A DNA stretch of 64,000 nt from Neptuniibacter sp048548695 (GTDB taxonomy: Bacteria > Pseudomonadota > Gammaproteobacteria > Pseudomonadales > Balneatricaceae), in assembly GCF_048548695.1 (NCBI RefSeq), contig NZ_JBLYIF010000002.1. The stretch is one strand, 5' to 3'. Under the pieces are notes generated by a model. It saw only the letters and a list, made by a program, of their open reading frames with translations. It did no database searches and was not told where the DNA came from. How positions within the stretch are numbered: position 1 is the first letter of the stretch; each line of letters begins with the position of its first letter. The translations under genes were made by a program, and so were the position numbers. This document shows, in pieces, positions 17,922 to 27,283 of this stretch.

Positions 17922-19403
17922 ATGGGTCAGCAAATCACCACTGCCAGCTTTACCGATGAGGAGTTTGAATGCTTTCGGGCCAGATTGCTGGATAACCTGC
18001 AAAGCCTTAAACAATTGTTGCAGCGCCCCGGTTTTGGCGTAGCGCCTCCTTCCATCGGTGCTGAATTGGAGATGTATCTGGTTGACCGGCAGGCACGCCC
18101 ATTGTCGATCAATAAAACAATACTTGAACGTAGCGGTGATCCGCAACTGGCCTTGGAGCTGAACCAGTTTAATCTGGAGTATAACCTGACACCGGTATTG
18201 GCTGCCGGACGGCCCTTCAGTTTGCTGGAACAGGAGATGCAGCTGTCCATGGCGCATCTGAATGAGTTACTGCTGCCTGAACAGGGTTACGTGTTGCCGA
18301 TCGGGATCTTGCCCACGCTAAAACGCAGTGATTTTGGCCTCCATGCCATGACCGATGAGCAACGTTTTAGTGCTCTGTCTCGGGCACTGGCAGATAAGCG
18401 AGGCAGTCTTTTCTGTATTCAGATTGAGGGGGATGAGCCGCTTTCACTGCGTGCCAGAGATGTTACCTTAGAAGGCGCAAATACCTCATTTCAACTGCAT
18501 TTTCGCGTGACGCCGGCGCAATTTGCAGACCTGTTTAATGCTCTGCAACTGGTGACACCATTAATGGTGGCGCTGGCGGCTAACTCACCTTTTATGTTGG
18601 AACATAAGCTTTGGCACGAGACCCGGATACCGTTGTTCCAGCAGGCCATAGACGGACGCAGCGCAGAAGAGTGCCAGCGGGCTGTGCCTTCCCGGGTCGA
18701 TTTTGGTAGCGGCTGGGTGCGTGAGGGCGCTTACGAACTGTTTGCTGAGATGGTGCATCTGCATGCACCGCTGTTGCCAGTATCAAGCGAAGAAAACAGT
18801 CTGGCGGTGGCAGCGGCGGGTGGTTTGCCTGCATTGGATGAACTGCGCCTGCATGCTGGTACGGTCTGGCCTTGGAATCGGGTGGTTTATGATCCGGCTC
18901 AGGGGGGGCATCTGCGGGTCGAAATACGCTCCTTGCCGGCGGGCCCATCAGCCATAGATATGGCTGCCAATGCGGCGATGTATATCGGCCTGGCCGTTGG
19001 TCTGCAGAGTCAGATCAATGAATATATACCCGCACTCCCGTTTGGCACCTTGCGCAGCAATTTTGAAGCGGCTGGGCAAAAAGGGCTGACGGCAGAGTTG
19101 ATGTGGCCTCATCCGCAACAATCACAGGGTTTATTGAAACAGCCGGTAACGGATATCGCCCGCAGCTTATTGCCTGTGGCTAAACAGGGGTTAGTGCAGT
19201 TGGGAGTGGAAAACAGTGAAATTGATAGTTATTTATCGGTCATTGAGTCCCGCCTTGATCAGGGTATAAACGGTGCTATCTGGCAACGGCGTGAGTACCA
19301 CCGGTTATGCCGCAAACTTCAGCCTCATGCGGCATTGGTGCAGATGGTGCAACACTACCGGCAGCATCTGGAGGAGAATCGGCCTGTGGCACAATGGCGA
19401 TAG
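17922..19403 (+). CDS. Glutamate-cysteine ligase family 2 (GCS2/YbdK-like) protein
   Basis: GCS2-family enzymes join glutamate to an amine through an ATP-dependent amide bond. The 493-residue protein shows the glutamate/Mg binding start GAELEMYLVD (about 40-50), NLEYNLTP, a core FQLHFRVTP and GGHLRVEIRSLPAGP near the C-terminus. It is longer than E. coli YbdK (about 370 residues). The chosen ATG at 17922 follows GAGGG and gives a natural N-terminus; an upstream ATG at 17835 is less likely. It is followed after 11 bp by a zinc deacylase gene, suggesting a functional pair. The true substrate is unknown; it need not make glutathione. Confidence 0.78.
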   Translation: MGQQITTASFTDEEFECFRARLLDNLQSLKQLLQRPGFGVAPPSIGAELEMYLVDRQARPLSINKTILERSGDPQLALELNQFNLEYNLTPVLAAGRPFSLLEQEMQLSMAHLNELLLPEQGYVLPIGILPTLKRSDFGLHAMTDEQRFSALSRALADKRGSLFCIQIEGDEPLSLRARDVTLEGANTSFQLHFRVTPAQFADLFNALQLVTPLMVALAANSPFMLEHKLWHETRIPLFQQAIDGRSAEECQRAVPSRVDFGSGWVREGAYELFAEMVHLHAPLLPVSSEENSLAVAAAGGLPALDELRLHAGTVWPWNRVVYDPAQGGHLRVEIRSLPAGPSAIDMAANAAMYIGLAVGLQSQINEYIPALPFGTLRSNFEAAGQKGLTAELMWPHPQQSQGLLKQPVTDIARSLLPVAKQGLVQLGVENSEIDSYLSVIESRLDQGINGAIWQRREYHRLCRKLQPHAALVQMVQHYRQHLEENRPVAQWR

Positions 19404-19414
19404 CGGAGGGAGCG

Positions 19415-20449
19415 ATGCTAACAATGCGCAAACTGATCAATCCAACGTTAGAGCAACTAACGGCCAGCCCGGAACAATTTCTGCGCCAGATGGCTGGGCC
19501 AGTGATGGTGTTTGTTGAAGGCCAGCAAACAGATCGCTGCCGCGGCTTGGTGACCCTGTTACATGGTAACGAACCCTCAGGTTTGAGGGCGTTGCATCAT
19601 TGGTTGCTTCAGCAGCACACGCCGATCTGTAATTTGGTGTGTTTTATACCCTCGGTGGCTGCGGCGTTGACTGAGCCCCTATTTACCCACCGCACTTCTG
19701 TTGGCCAAAGGGATATGAATCGCTGTTTCTTGCCGCCCTACAACGATGCTCCTGGCTTATTAGCAGAAGAGATCCTGGCACTTTTTTCCGAGTTTTCGCC
19801 GGAATGTGTGATTGATATGCACAATACGTCTGGCCACAGTCCTGACTTTGGCGTGGTGACGTTACAGGATATGGCGCATGAAGCATTGGTGTCGCTGTTC
19901 TCCCAGCGTTTGATTGTGACAGATTTACGCTTGGGGGCCTTGATGGAGACCAGTACTCAGCACTGTCCGGTGGTTACAGTGGAGTGTGGCGGTGCCGGAG
20001 ATGCTGCTGCAGATCAGATAGCACGTATGGGCGTACATCGTTATCTGACGCAGGATAATGTATTGCAGCTGGCAGCGGGCCGTCAGATGGACCTGTACCA
20101 TCATCCGGTGCGGCTTGAACTAAACGGAGATGCGGCTATTGCCTATGCTGACCGGTATGTTTTAGGGACTGACCTGACGATTCCACCAGACCTTGATCGT
20201 TATAACTTTGAAACTGTCGACGCCGGGACCCTGATTGGCTGGCTGGGACAAGAGCGCCGCAAGGCAATGCGTGTGTGTAATGCTATCGGTGAAGATGTGT
20301 TTGATCAGTTTTTTTGTATCACCGGTAACCAGTTACTGACACGACGCGCAATTAAACTCTTTATGATTACTACCCGACCGGAGATTGCGATTTCGGATTG
20401 TCTTTTGTATGCCGCCATGGAGAGCGAGCACGAAATGCTGTATACATGA
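19415..20449 (+). CDS. Succinylglutamate desuccinylase/aspartoacylase family zinc hydrolase
   Basis: Enzymes of this M14-like family cleave N-acyl amino acids in the cytoplasm using zinc. The 344-residue protein contains the zinc ligand motif HGNEPSG near residue 50, RDMNRCF, a second metal-site segment IDMHNTSGHSPDFG, and VTVECGG, whose Glu is the expected catalytic base. I use the ATG at 19415 because GGAGGG lies 5-10 bp upstream. It is coupled to the GCS2-like gene, so the two may make and break related amide bonds. No astA, astB or astD is nearby, arguing against a role in arginine catabolism. Confidence 0.78.
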   Translation: MLTMRKLINPTLEQLTASPEQFLRQMAGPVMVFVEGQQTDRCRGLVTLLHGNEPSGLRALHHWLLQQHTPICNLVCFIPSVAAALTEPLFTHRTSVGQRDMNRCFLPPYNDAPGLLAEEILALFSEFSPECVIDMHNTSGHSPDFGVVTLQDMAHEALVSLFSQRLIVTDLRLGALMETSTQHCPVVTVECGGAGDAAADQIARMGVHRYLTQDNVLQLAAGRQMDLYHHPVRLELNGDAAIAYADRYVLGTDLTIPPDLDRYNFETVDAGTLIGWLGQERRKAMRVCNAIGEDVFDQFFCITGNQLLTRRAIKLFMITTRPEIAISDCLLYAAMESEHEMLYT

Positions 20450-20522
20450 CATTGAGAATTCCTGTGCCTTACATCAGAGGCCGCAACAAACATGACAGAT
20501 GTATTTGTCAGTGAGTTTTAGA

Positions 20523-20549
20523 TCAAGGAGTTGAGCTTTCGGCCGATGC
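20523..20549 (+). promoter_or_regulatory. Sigma-28-like promoter before the CHASE-GGDEF-EAL gene
   Basis: TCAAGGAG (20523-20530), an 11-bp spacer and GCCGATGC (20542-20549) match the FliA consensus with one key change in the -35 (TC instead of TA). The -10 is identical to that before flgKL. It lies 36 bp upstream of the chosen start codon. Confidence 0.6.
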
Positions 20550-20585
20550 TATATGCATTGTAACGTGTTGTTTTTCGGGGGGAGT

Positions 20586-22850
20586 ATGCAAAAAATGAAC
20601 ACGGTGGGACACACCCCTCGGTTCAGGCGATTTTCAGTCGTTTCCCTGTATATTCAACATTGGCTGAGACAACTGACAAACTGGCCACTGGCAATCGGTT
20701 TAGCTGTCACACTGACGGTTTTTCTGGTGGCTGCAATGGTGGTGCATACTGAAATTGAGCACCGGATTGAGACGGAAAAAAACCAGGCCTATGTCAACTT
20801 GTTGACATTGGGGGCTCGCCTGGAAGGTGAAGTGAATACTAACCTTGTTGTGCTGCGTGGGTTACGCGCGGAGATCAGTATCAATCCCGATATTACCCAT
20901 CAGGAATTTTCTCGCCTGGTGACCGAATACCTCTTCTATTACCCCGCTATCAGCCACGTTGCATTAGCCCCAGGGCTGGTGATCAAAGACGTCTATCCGC
21001 GTAAAGGCAATGAGGCTGCCATTGGCTTGGATTATCGTACTCAGCCAGAGCAGCTGAAAGGGGTCATGGAGTCAATTTATATTGATGATATTACCCTGAC
21101 CGGGCCAATTAACCTGGTACAGGGCGGGCGTAAATTTATCGGTCGAATTCCAGTCTATTCTGGAGACAATAAGTCTCAGCTCTGGGGTGTCGTAGCAGTA
21201 GTGCTGAACGTTGAAACATTGTTGGAAGCGGCCGGATTAGACACCTATTTATGGGGGATGAATGTTGCCCTGCGTCATCGTCAACAGGATAACCAGTCTG
21301 CCGATATTATGCTGGGTGATGCAGCTACCTTCACCCCTGAAGCCGCAACTGTGGATGTGGTGTTGCCGAATGAGCGCTGGCAATTGGCGGCTGTACCCCG
21401 TGAAGGCTGGGTTCTGGCTCAGCAGAAAACGCATTATTGGTGGTTGATTGCGGGACTGTTGAGCCTGCTTGCCGGGGTCTCGGCTTACTTGATCAGTGCC
21501 AATTATCGGGAACGCTTACGGGCGGTAGAAAATGCCAGTTTTTGGGCTAATTTTGATGGCCTTACTGGCCTGCCGAACCGCCGTTATTTCAATATCCGTT
21601 TTACTAAGCTGCTGGAAGAGCACCGTAAGCAAAATTCTGGATTTGCAGTTTTCTTAATCGACTTGGATTTCTTTCATGAGGTGAATGACAACTGGGGTCA
21701 TACCATGGGTGACCGCCTGTTACGGAGTTTTTCCCGTCGTATGAGTCGCAATGTCAGAGCAGATGACCTGGTCGCAAGGGTTGGTGGTGATGAATTCATT
21801 ATGGTCTTGCGGGATATTGACACGCCAGCTCAGGCGGAAAGTCTGGCAGAGAATCTGCAGCATGAGTTGATGGAACCCTTTGATATGGATGATCAGCAGT
21901 TCTCCATCACTGTCTGCCTGGGTATCTCCATGTTCCCACTGGATGGTGACAATGAAGAGACCTTGATGCTGAACGCTAACCGTGCCAAAGATGAGGCTAA
22001 ACGTGCCGGGCGGAGCAGGATTGCTTTCTTTAACGAAGAGATAAGCCTGGAAGTCAGCCGACATCTCCAACTGCACAATGAAATCCTGGAAGGTATCCGT
22101 ACTGATCAGTTTGAGCTTTATTACCAACCGATTCAGCATCTGAGATCGGGGAATGTGCAGAAGTGTGAAGCGCTGGTGCGTTGGCATCACCCGGAGAAAG
22201 GCTTTATCTCTCCCGCAGAATTTATTCCCGTGGCCGAGCAAACCGGTGCGATCCGAAATCTGGGTGATTGGGTGTTGGAACAGGTTTGTCAGCACTATCA
22301 GATTTTGCAGGAACAAGGGGTCGGAGTCAGTATCTCAGTCAACCGCTCCCCGGCGGAATTTTATGGTCGGGATTGCGAGCAGCACTGGCTTGATCTGCTG
22401 GAAAAAAACCGGATGAACAATGGCGATCTTATTTTTGAAATTACCGAATCTCTGCTCATGGATGATAAGCAGCTGCAACGTGAAATTATCGGTAATCTGC
22501 GAAATAAAGGGGTAGCTATCGCGATAGATGACTTTGGTACTGGTTATTCATCCTTGAGTTACCTACGGGATTATCCGATGGATTTCCTTAAAATTGACCG
22601 CAGCTTCGTATCCGGCATATTGCAAGATCCACAGCTGCGCACCCTCACTGAAGTCATTATTAAGATGGGCCAGACGCTGGGTATTGCTGTGGTGGCAGAA
22701 GGGGTCGAAACCATGCAGCAACAGGCGCTGTTAACCGCGCTTGGGTGTGATTACATGCAAGGGTATCTCTTGGGCCGACCGATGCCACTGGATGAATTTG
22801 TCGATTTTTGTCGCTCGCGGCAGAACGTACATATCGCCAGCATCACTTAA
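20586..22850 (+). CDS. Membrane CHASE-sensor diguanylate cyclase/phosphodiesterase (GGDEF-EAL)
   Basis: The 754-residue protein should make and/or degrade cyclic-di-GMP at the inner membrane. It has a first transmembrane helix (about 35-55, GLAVTLTVFLVAAMVV) and a periplasmic CHASE domain (about 75-240). A second helix follows (about 290, LIAGLLSLLAGVSAYLIS), then a GGDEF domain with an intact VGGDEFIMV motif and an EAL domain with an intact CEALVRWHHP motif and DDFGTGYSSLSYL. Both catalytic motifs look complete. I use the ATG at 20586, preceded by GGGGGGAG, rather than 20553. A sigma-28-like promoter upstream suggests expression with late flagellar genes. Confidence 0.93.
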   Translation: MQKMNTVGHTPRFRRFSVVSLYIQHWLRQLTNWPLAIGLAVTLTVFLVAAMVVHTEIEHRIETEKNQAYVNLLTLGARLEGEVNTNLVVLRGLRAEISINPDITHQEFSRLVTEYLFYYPAISHVALAPGLVIKDVYPRKGNEAAIGLDYRTQPEQLKGVMESIYIDDITLTGPINLVQGGRKFIGRIPVYSGDNKSQLWGVVAVVLNVETLLEAAGLDTYLWGMNVALRHRQQDNQSADIMLGDAATFTPEAATVDVVLPNERWQLAAVPREGWVLAQQKTHYWWLIAGLLSLLAGVSAYLISANYRERLRAVENASFWANFDGLTGLPNRRYFNIRFTKLLEEHRKQNSGFAVFLIDLDFFHEVNDNWGHTMGDRLLRSFSRRMSRNVRADDLVARVGGDEFIMVLRDIDTPAQAESLAENLQHELMEPFDMDDQQFSITVCLGISMFPLDGDNEETLMLNANRAKDEAKRAGRSRIAFFNEEISLEVSRHLQLHNEILEGIRTDQFELYYQPIQHLRSGNVQKCEALVRWHHPEKGFISPAEFIPVAEQTGAIRNLGDWVLEQVCQHYQILQEQGVGVSISVNRSPAEFYGRDCEQHWLDLLEKNRMNNGDLIFEITESLLMDDKQLQREIIGNLRNKGVAIAIDDFGTGYSSLSYLRDYPMDFLKIDRSFVSGILQDPQLRTLTEVIIKMGQTLGIAVVAEGVETMQQQALLTALGCDYMQGYLLGRPMPLDEFVDFCRSRQNVHIASIT

Positions 22851-22981
22851 TTTATATAGTTTTTGACTATTAAATAGCTTCGTTTGTTTTATTTTAATTA
22901 TCAGGATATTCCCGTTACGCTTCTGTCTCGTATTGATAGCGAGGTCATTCCCCAGACCTCTATGTGACAGGAGACAGATGC

Positions 22982-23720
22982 ATGTTAGCGAATCGCGAAG
23001 GCCAATCCGTACCACAGGTAATTTTTCATATCCGTGAAGGTAATAACTGGGTTGATCATCAGTACCGATGATCTCTTCACAGGCAAAAATGTTGTGTTGT
23101 TTGCACTGCCTGGGGCTTTCACGCCGACCTGCTCCAGCACCCACTTGCCCCGTTATAATGAACTGGCACCTGTCCTCAAAGCGAACGGAGTAGATGAGAT
23201 TATCTGTCTTTCCGTCAATGATGCTTTTGTCATGAATGCCTGGGCAGATGATCAGAAAGCTGAGCATATCCGTATGATCCCTGACGGTAATGGTGATTTT
23301 TCTGCTGGTATGGGCATGCTGGTGGATAAAGCGCAACTCGGACTTGGCAAGCGGAGCTGGCGTTACTCTATGCTGGTGCGAGATGGCGTGATTGAGAAAA
23401 TGTTTATCGAAGCGGAGTTGCCGGGCGATCCGTTTTTGGTGTCTGATGCCGATACTATGCTGCATCATATTAACCCGCAGGCGCCATTGCCGGCACGGGT
23501 GACTATGTTGAGCAAACCTGGCTGTGGCCACTGTACCCGGGCAAAACAGTTGTTACTGAGTAAAGGCATGAAGTTCGAAGAGGTGGTACTGGGTCGCGAT
23601 GGCGTCAGTTTTAGCAGCTTGCAGGCGATTTCTGGGCAGGGCACCACACCACAGGTTTTTATTGATGGCAAGCTTATTGGCGGTGCTGACGAGCTCGAAC
23701 AGTGGTGCGCCAATTTTTGA
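22982..23720 (+). pseudogene. Peroxiredoxin-glutaredoxin hybrid, interrupted by a +1 frameshift
   Basis: The intact family reduces peroxides using a peroxiredoxin domain fused to a glutaredoxin domain. Translation from the ATG at 22982 (CAGGAGACAG upstream) gives the family N-terminus MLANREGQSVPQVIFHIREG, then stops at a TGA at 23069-23071. The rest of the protein continues in the +1 frame: STDDLF, the peroxidatic Cys in FTPTCSSTHLPRY, and the glutaredoxin motif KPGCGHCTRAK. Removing one base within 23051-23060 restores a full-length protein of about 245 residues. This is either a sequencing error or a recent null mutation; everything downstream is undamaged. An inverted repeat GAGGTC/GACCTC (22941-22960) lies in the leader. 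Confidence 0.85.
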
Positions 23721-23781
23721 TGCACTATACGGGCGCAGGGGTGCGGCCGTTTTTTTGATGCAACAAAATGGTGGTCAACCT

Positions 23782-24186
23782 ATGCAAAAATTACATGGTT
23801 TTTCCGGTGCGTTGATGGTGTTGCTGTTTCTGGCAAGTGGTGCCTACTTGCGGGTAATTCTACCGCCATTTGATGGCACACTCGACAGTGAACGCATGAT
23901 GTATCGGGCATCTCATCTTTACCTGTTTATGGTGGGTAGCATGAATCTGTTATTGGGCTTTTACTGGCAGGTCTGTCGAGATGTAGTGGGCAGAAAGTGC
24001 CAGGCCTGGGGTTCCAGTCTGATTTTGCTGGCACAGCCCTTATTTCTGTTGGCATTTATGCTCGAACCGGGCCAATCGGTCATCCGGCCATGGACAGTGG
24101 GCGGAGCGTTCGTGTTACTGGGTGGAGTGGTGATGACAGTCATTGCACGGGTGCTTGAGCGACGTTTATCGCCTGGTCAGTCCTGA
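23782..24186 (+). CDS. Small four-helix membrane protein of unknown function
   Basis: The 134-residue product has four predicted membrane segments (GALMVLLFLASGAYLRVIL; LYLFMVGSMNLLLGFYW; SSLILLAQPLFLLAFML; GGAFVLLGGVVMTVIARVL) and a basic C-terminus. I do not recognise a family. The start is uncertain: ATG 23782 (weak GGTGGT upstream) gives a first residue just before helix one, and ATG 23758 is possible. It overlaps the convergent cvfB gene by 10 bp and follows the peroxiredoxin hybrid by about 60 bp. Confidence 0.6.
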   Translation: MQKLHGFSGALMVLLFLASGAYLRVILPPFDGTLDSERMMYRASHLYLFMVGSMNLLLGFYWQVCRDVVGRKCQAWGSSLILLAQPLFLLAFMLEPGQSVIRPWTVGGAFVLLGGVVMTVIARVLERRLSPGQS

Positions 24187-25019
24187 TCCCGCAGCCTGAT
24201 GCCTCCCTGGCACAACTCGATTTTGCCCTGCTTTAGCAGTGCTCCTACAGCCATTTTGAAGGCTTTTTTACTGATGCCAAATAGTTGGAACAGGGTTTCT
24301 GGTGATGACTTGTCGTGTACCGGCAGATAGCCCTCTTGTTCTTCAAGCATTTCGAGGATTTTCTCAGTGGTATCCACTACCCGACTGTAACCCGGTTTTT
24401 GCAGGCTCAGATTGATCTTGCCGTCATCCCGTAGCTCTTTGATATAGCCCTGGGTACGTTGCCCGGGGTATAGGGTTTGCAGCATGTCGCTGTGAAATAT
24501 CAACCCCCAGTGCTGCTGGTTGATTATGGCTTTTTGACCCAATTCGGTGCGGTTCGCGATCACCAGATCCACCGCATCACCTACCTTGTAGTCAACCGGG
24601 GTTTTGTCGATGAAACGGTCAATTTTAGTGGTACCGACAATGCGCTCACTGGCAGAATCTATATACAGATGTACCAGGTAACGCTTACCAACGGTCAGTG
24701 GCCGGGGTTTCTGCTCGCTATAGGGTACCAGTAGCTGCTTGGAGAGACCCCAGTCCATAAATGCGCCGGTATCGTTGACCTCTGCCACACGCAGCATGGC
24801 AAAGTCGCCAACACAGGCCAGTGGTCGCTGAGTGGTGGCAATGAGGTAGTCATCACTGTCGAGATAAACAAATACCCGCACACTATCGCCAATATCCAGG
24901 TTATCCGGGCACTGACTTCTGGGCAGCAGTATTTCGCCAAGTTCACCCGCTTTCAGATAGACGCCAAAGTCCTTAACTTTGCTCACCCGTAATGTGTTGA
25001 ATCGACCCAGTGATGCCAT
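24177..25019 (-). CDS. cvfB: CvfB-like S1 RNA-binding protein
   Basis: CvfB/YitL proteins have three S1-type RNA-binding domains and a winged-helix C-terminus; in staphylococci the homologue affects virulence gene expression. The 280-residue protein has RVSKVKDFGVYLKAGELGEI, then VAEVNDTGAFMDWGLSKQLL with the family phrase VPYSEQ, then GYIKELRDDGKINLSLQKPG. It ends with a winged-helix segment (SPETLFQLFGISKKAFKMAV). Length fits the family. It is transcribed away from the acyl-CoA dehydrogenase gene. Confidence 0.88.
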   Translation of the reverse strand: MASLGRFNTLRVSKVKDFGVYLKAGELGEILLPRSQCPDNLDIGDSVRVFVYLDSDDYLIATTQRPLACVGDFAMLRVAEVNDTGAFMDWGLSKQLLVPYSEQKPRPLTVGKRYLVHLYIDSASERIVGTTKIDRFIDKTPVDYKVGDAVDLVIANRTELGQKAIINQQHWGLIFHSDMLQTLYPGQRTQGYIKELRDDGKINLSLQKPGYSRVVDTTEKILEMLEEQEGYLPVHDKSSPETLFQLFGISKKAFKMAVGALLKQGKIELCQGGIRLRDQD

Positions 25020-25207
25020 GCAAATATCCTGTTTAAACCTTTATGGGCGCATATCTGCCCTGTTTGCCTATTATCCCTGCCGCACCGCAAGGAAGAAAGT
25101 AAAACCGCAATCTTGGCCGGTTTTGTCAGCAATCTTGGTCGATATTGCCATTGGCCGCCGCGCGGCACTGAGTAAGGCTTAATTAAAGTGCCTTTGGAGC
25201 GTGTGCC

Positions 25208-26983
25208 ATGAGTGATTATCGTTTTCCCGAACAGGATGCACTTTTTGTCTTGCACCATCTGGTTGATGTGGAATTGATCTGCAAACAGGCAGGGCTTGGG
25301 GAGATGGCCGAGGGTCTGGCGGCCAGCGTGCTGCAGGAAGCCGCCAAACTGGGCCAGGATGTGTTGGCCCCGTTGAATCAGCAGGGCGATCAGCAACCGG
25401 CCACATTGGTCCAGGGGCAGGTGCAGCAGACACCGGGTTTTGCGGAAGCTTATCAGCAGTATGTCGACAGTGGCTGGGCGGCTATGGCTGCGCCTGAGTC
25501 CTTTGGCGGCCAGGGTTTGCCCCATGCGTTGGCGGTTGCGGTGAATGAAGTGTGGCAGTCTGCCAACTTGTCCTGGGCGCTCTGCCCGTTGTTGGCTCAG
25601 GGGGCGGTCTCTGCGCTGTTACAGCATGCCTCTGAAGATATGCAGCAGCAGTACTTGCCGAAACTGGTCAGTGGCGAGTGGACCGGCACCATGAATCTGA
25701 CTGAAGCCGATGCTGGTACGGACCTGGCTGCGATAAAAACCAGAGCGATACCTGAGGGTGATCATTATCGCGTATTTGGTCAGAAAATATTTATCACCTG
25801 GGGTGACCATCAAATGGCGGAAAATATTCTGCATCTGGTGTTGGCGCGTTTGCCGGATGCTCCACCGGGGGTAAAAGGGATCTCTATGCTGCTGGTACCC
25901 AAATACCTGCCACAGGGCGACCAGCTGGCCAGTGGGTCCAATAACGTGCAGGTGCTGGCGCTGGAACATAAGTTGGGTATTCATGGTAGCCCTACCTGTG
26001 TCATGCAGTATGGCGATCAGGAGGGGGCTGTCGGTTATCTGATTGGTGAACCTCATGCCGGTCTGAAATATATGTTCACTATGATGAATGATGCCCGTCA
26101 GGCGGTTGGGCTACAAGGTCTGGCTATTGCAGAGCGGGCTTACCAGCAAGCAGTGGCTTATGCCAAAGAACGTGTGCAGGGCACGCTGGACGATGGCAGT
26201 CGGGTAACGATTACTCATCATCCTGATGTACGCCGGATGCTGTTGCATATCAAAGCCAGCTTGCAAGCAATGCGAGCACTGGCTTACGTGGCCAGAGCAG
26301 AAACTGACCGGGGTGAACTGGCTCAGGATGCTGCCAGTCGGGCGCAGCACCAGGCTCGTTCGGATCTGTATACTCCCATTATCAAAGGCTGGCTGACTGA
26401 AATGGCGCAGGAGCTGACATCGCTGGCTTTGCAGGTGCATGGTGGCATGGGGTATATCGAGGAAACCGGCATTGCCCAGCATTTCAGGGATGCGCGAATT
26501 CTGACGATATATGAAGGTACCAGTGGTATTCAGGCACTGGACCTGGTGGGCAGGAAAATCCTGCTGGACCAGGGTGCCTCAGTAAAAGCCCTGATGGCGG
26601 AGATTCATCACGACCTGCAGCAGGTTGATTCCAAACAGCTGCCTACCGAGGTGGCAGCCATGCAGCAGGCGTTGCAGGATGCACAACAGTCACTGATCTG
26701 GTTGGCGCAACATGCGCCCAGTGATCCGCATGCCGCGGGTGCGGTCAGTCATCATTTGATGATGCTGTTGGGTTATCTGTGTGGTGGTTGGTTAATGACC
26801 CGCTCAGCTGTGTTGACACTGGATGACACTAGAATGCAGGCCGAGGATCCTGCATTCCTGCACAGCAAACGGTTATGCAGCCGTTTTTTTGCCGAACAGC
26901 TGTTGCCCAGAACGGGCGTATTGCGTCGTGCTATTGAAGCGGGTTCGGATACCCTGATGGCAATGGATGAGAACGCTTTTTAA
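25208..26983 (+). CDS. Acyl-CoA dehydrogenase (long DmdC-like subfamily)
   Basis: This FAD enzyme introduces a double bond into an acyl-CoA. At 591 residues it belongs to the long subfamily with a C-terminal extension that includes 3-methylmercaptopropionyl-CoA dehydrogenases and broad acyl-CoA dehydrogenases. Visible motifs are MNLTEADAGTDLAAI (FAD/substrate loop), FGQKIFITWGDH, QVHGGMGYIEETG, and the active-site segment TIYEGTSGIQALD, whose Glu is the expected catalytic base. Substrate cannot be assigned from sequence. The ATG at 25208 lies 12 bp after GGAGCG. It is divergent from cvfB. Confidence 0.88.
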   Translation: MSDYRFPEQDALFVLHHLVDVELICKQAGLGEMAEGLAASVLQEAAKLGQDVLAPLNQQGDQQPATLVQGQVQQTPGFAEAYQQYVDSGWAAMAAPESFGGQGLPHALAVAVNEVWQSANLSWALCPLLAQGAVSALLQHASEDMQQQYLPKLVSGEWTGTMNLTEADAGTDLAAIKTRAIPEGDHYRVFGQKIFITWGDHQMAENILHLVLARLPDAPPGVKGISMLLVPKYLPQGDQLASGSNNVQVLALEHKLGIHGSPTCVMQYGDQEGAVGYLIGEPHAGLKYMFTMMNDARQAVGLQGLAIAERAYQQAVAYAKERVQGTLDDGSRVTITHHPDVRRMLLHIKASLQAMRALAYVARAETDRGELAQDAASRAQHQARSDLYTPIIKGWLTEMAQELTSLALQVHGGMGYIEETGIAQHFRDARILTIYEGTSGIQALDLVGRKILLDQGASVKALMAEIHHDLQQVDSKQLPTEVAAMQQALQDAQQSLIWLAQHAPSDPHAAGAVSHHLMMLLGYLCGGWLMTRSAVLTLDDTRMQAEDPAFLHSKRLCSRFFAEQLLPRTGVLRRAIEAGSDTLMAMDENAF

Positions 26984-27121
26984 GTGCTTGTTATCCACGG
27001 TTTGATTGTTTTTTAACCGCTGAAAGATGTTGAATTTTAGGCTGTTTTCTGGATCAAGGCTGCAAGGGAAACAGTGCTGCAAAGGTGCTGCCGATTTTTC
27101 TTAAAAACCCTTCCTAATCAG

Positions 27122-27149
27122 TTGACACTCAAGCTCATTCGGGTAACAT
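27122..27149 (+). promoter_or_regulatory. Sigma-70 promoter of the tRNA operon
   Basis: TTGACA (27122-27127), a 16-bp spacer and TAACAT (27144-27149) stand 20 bp upstream of tRNA-Ser. The GC-rich ACGCGCCC that follows resembles the discriminator of growth-rate-controlled stable RNA promoters. Confidence 0.7.
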
Positions 27150-27169
27150 ACGCGCCCATCCTTTGTTGC

Positions 27170-27257
27170 GGAGGGATGGCTGAGTGGTCGAAAGCACTGG
27201 TCTTGAAAACCAGCGGTCCGAGAGGGCCCCAGGGTTCGAATCCCTGTCCCTCCGCCA
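27170..27257 (+). tRNA. tRNA-Ser (UGA)
   Basis: An 88-nt class II tRNA. Acceptor stem GGAGGGA pairs with TCCCTCC, the anticodon loop CTTGAAA carries TGA inside stem CTGGT/ACCAG, a long variable arm is present, the T loop is GGTTCGAATCC, and CCA is encoded. It is the first gene of the tRNA operon. Confidence 0.98.
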
Positions 27258-27283
27258 TTAAAGCCAAGGATGAAACAAGCAGT

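Noticed and set aside
19307..19414. Extended N-terminus of the zinc deacylase
   Set aside because: It overlaps the preceding gene by about 100 bp and lacks a ribosome-binding site; GGAGGG supports the later ATG at 19415.
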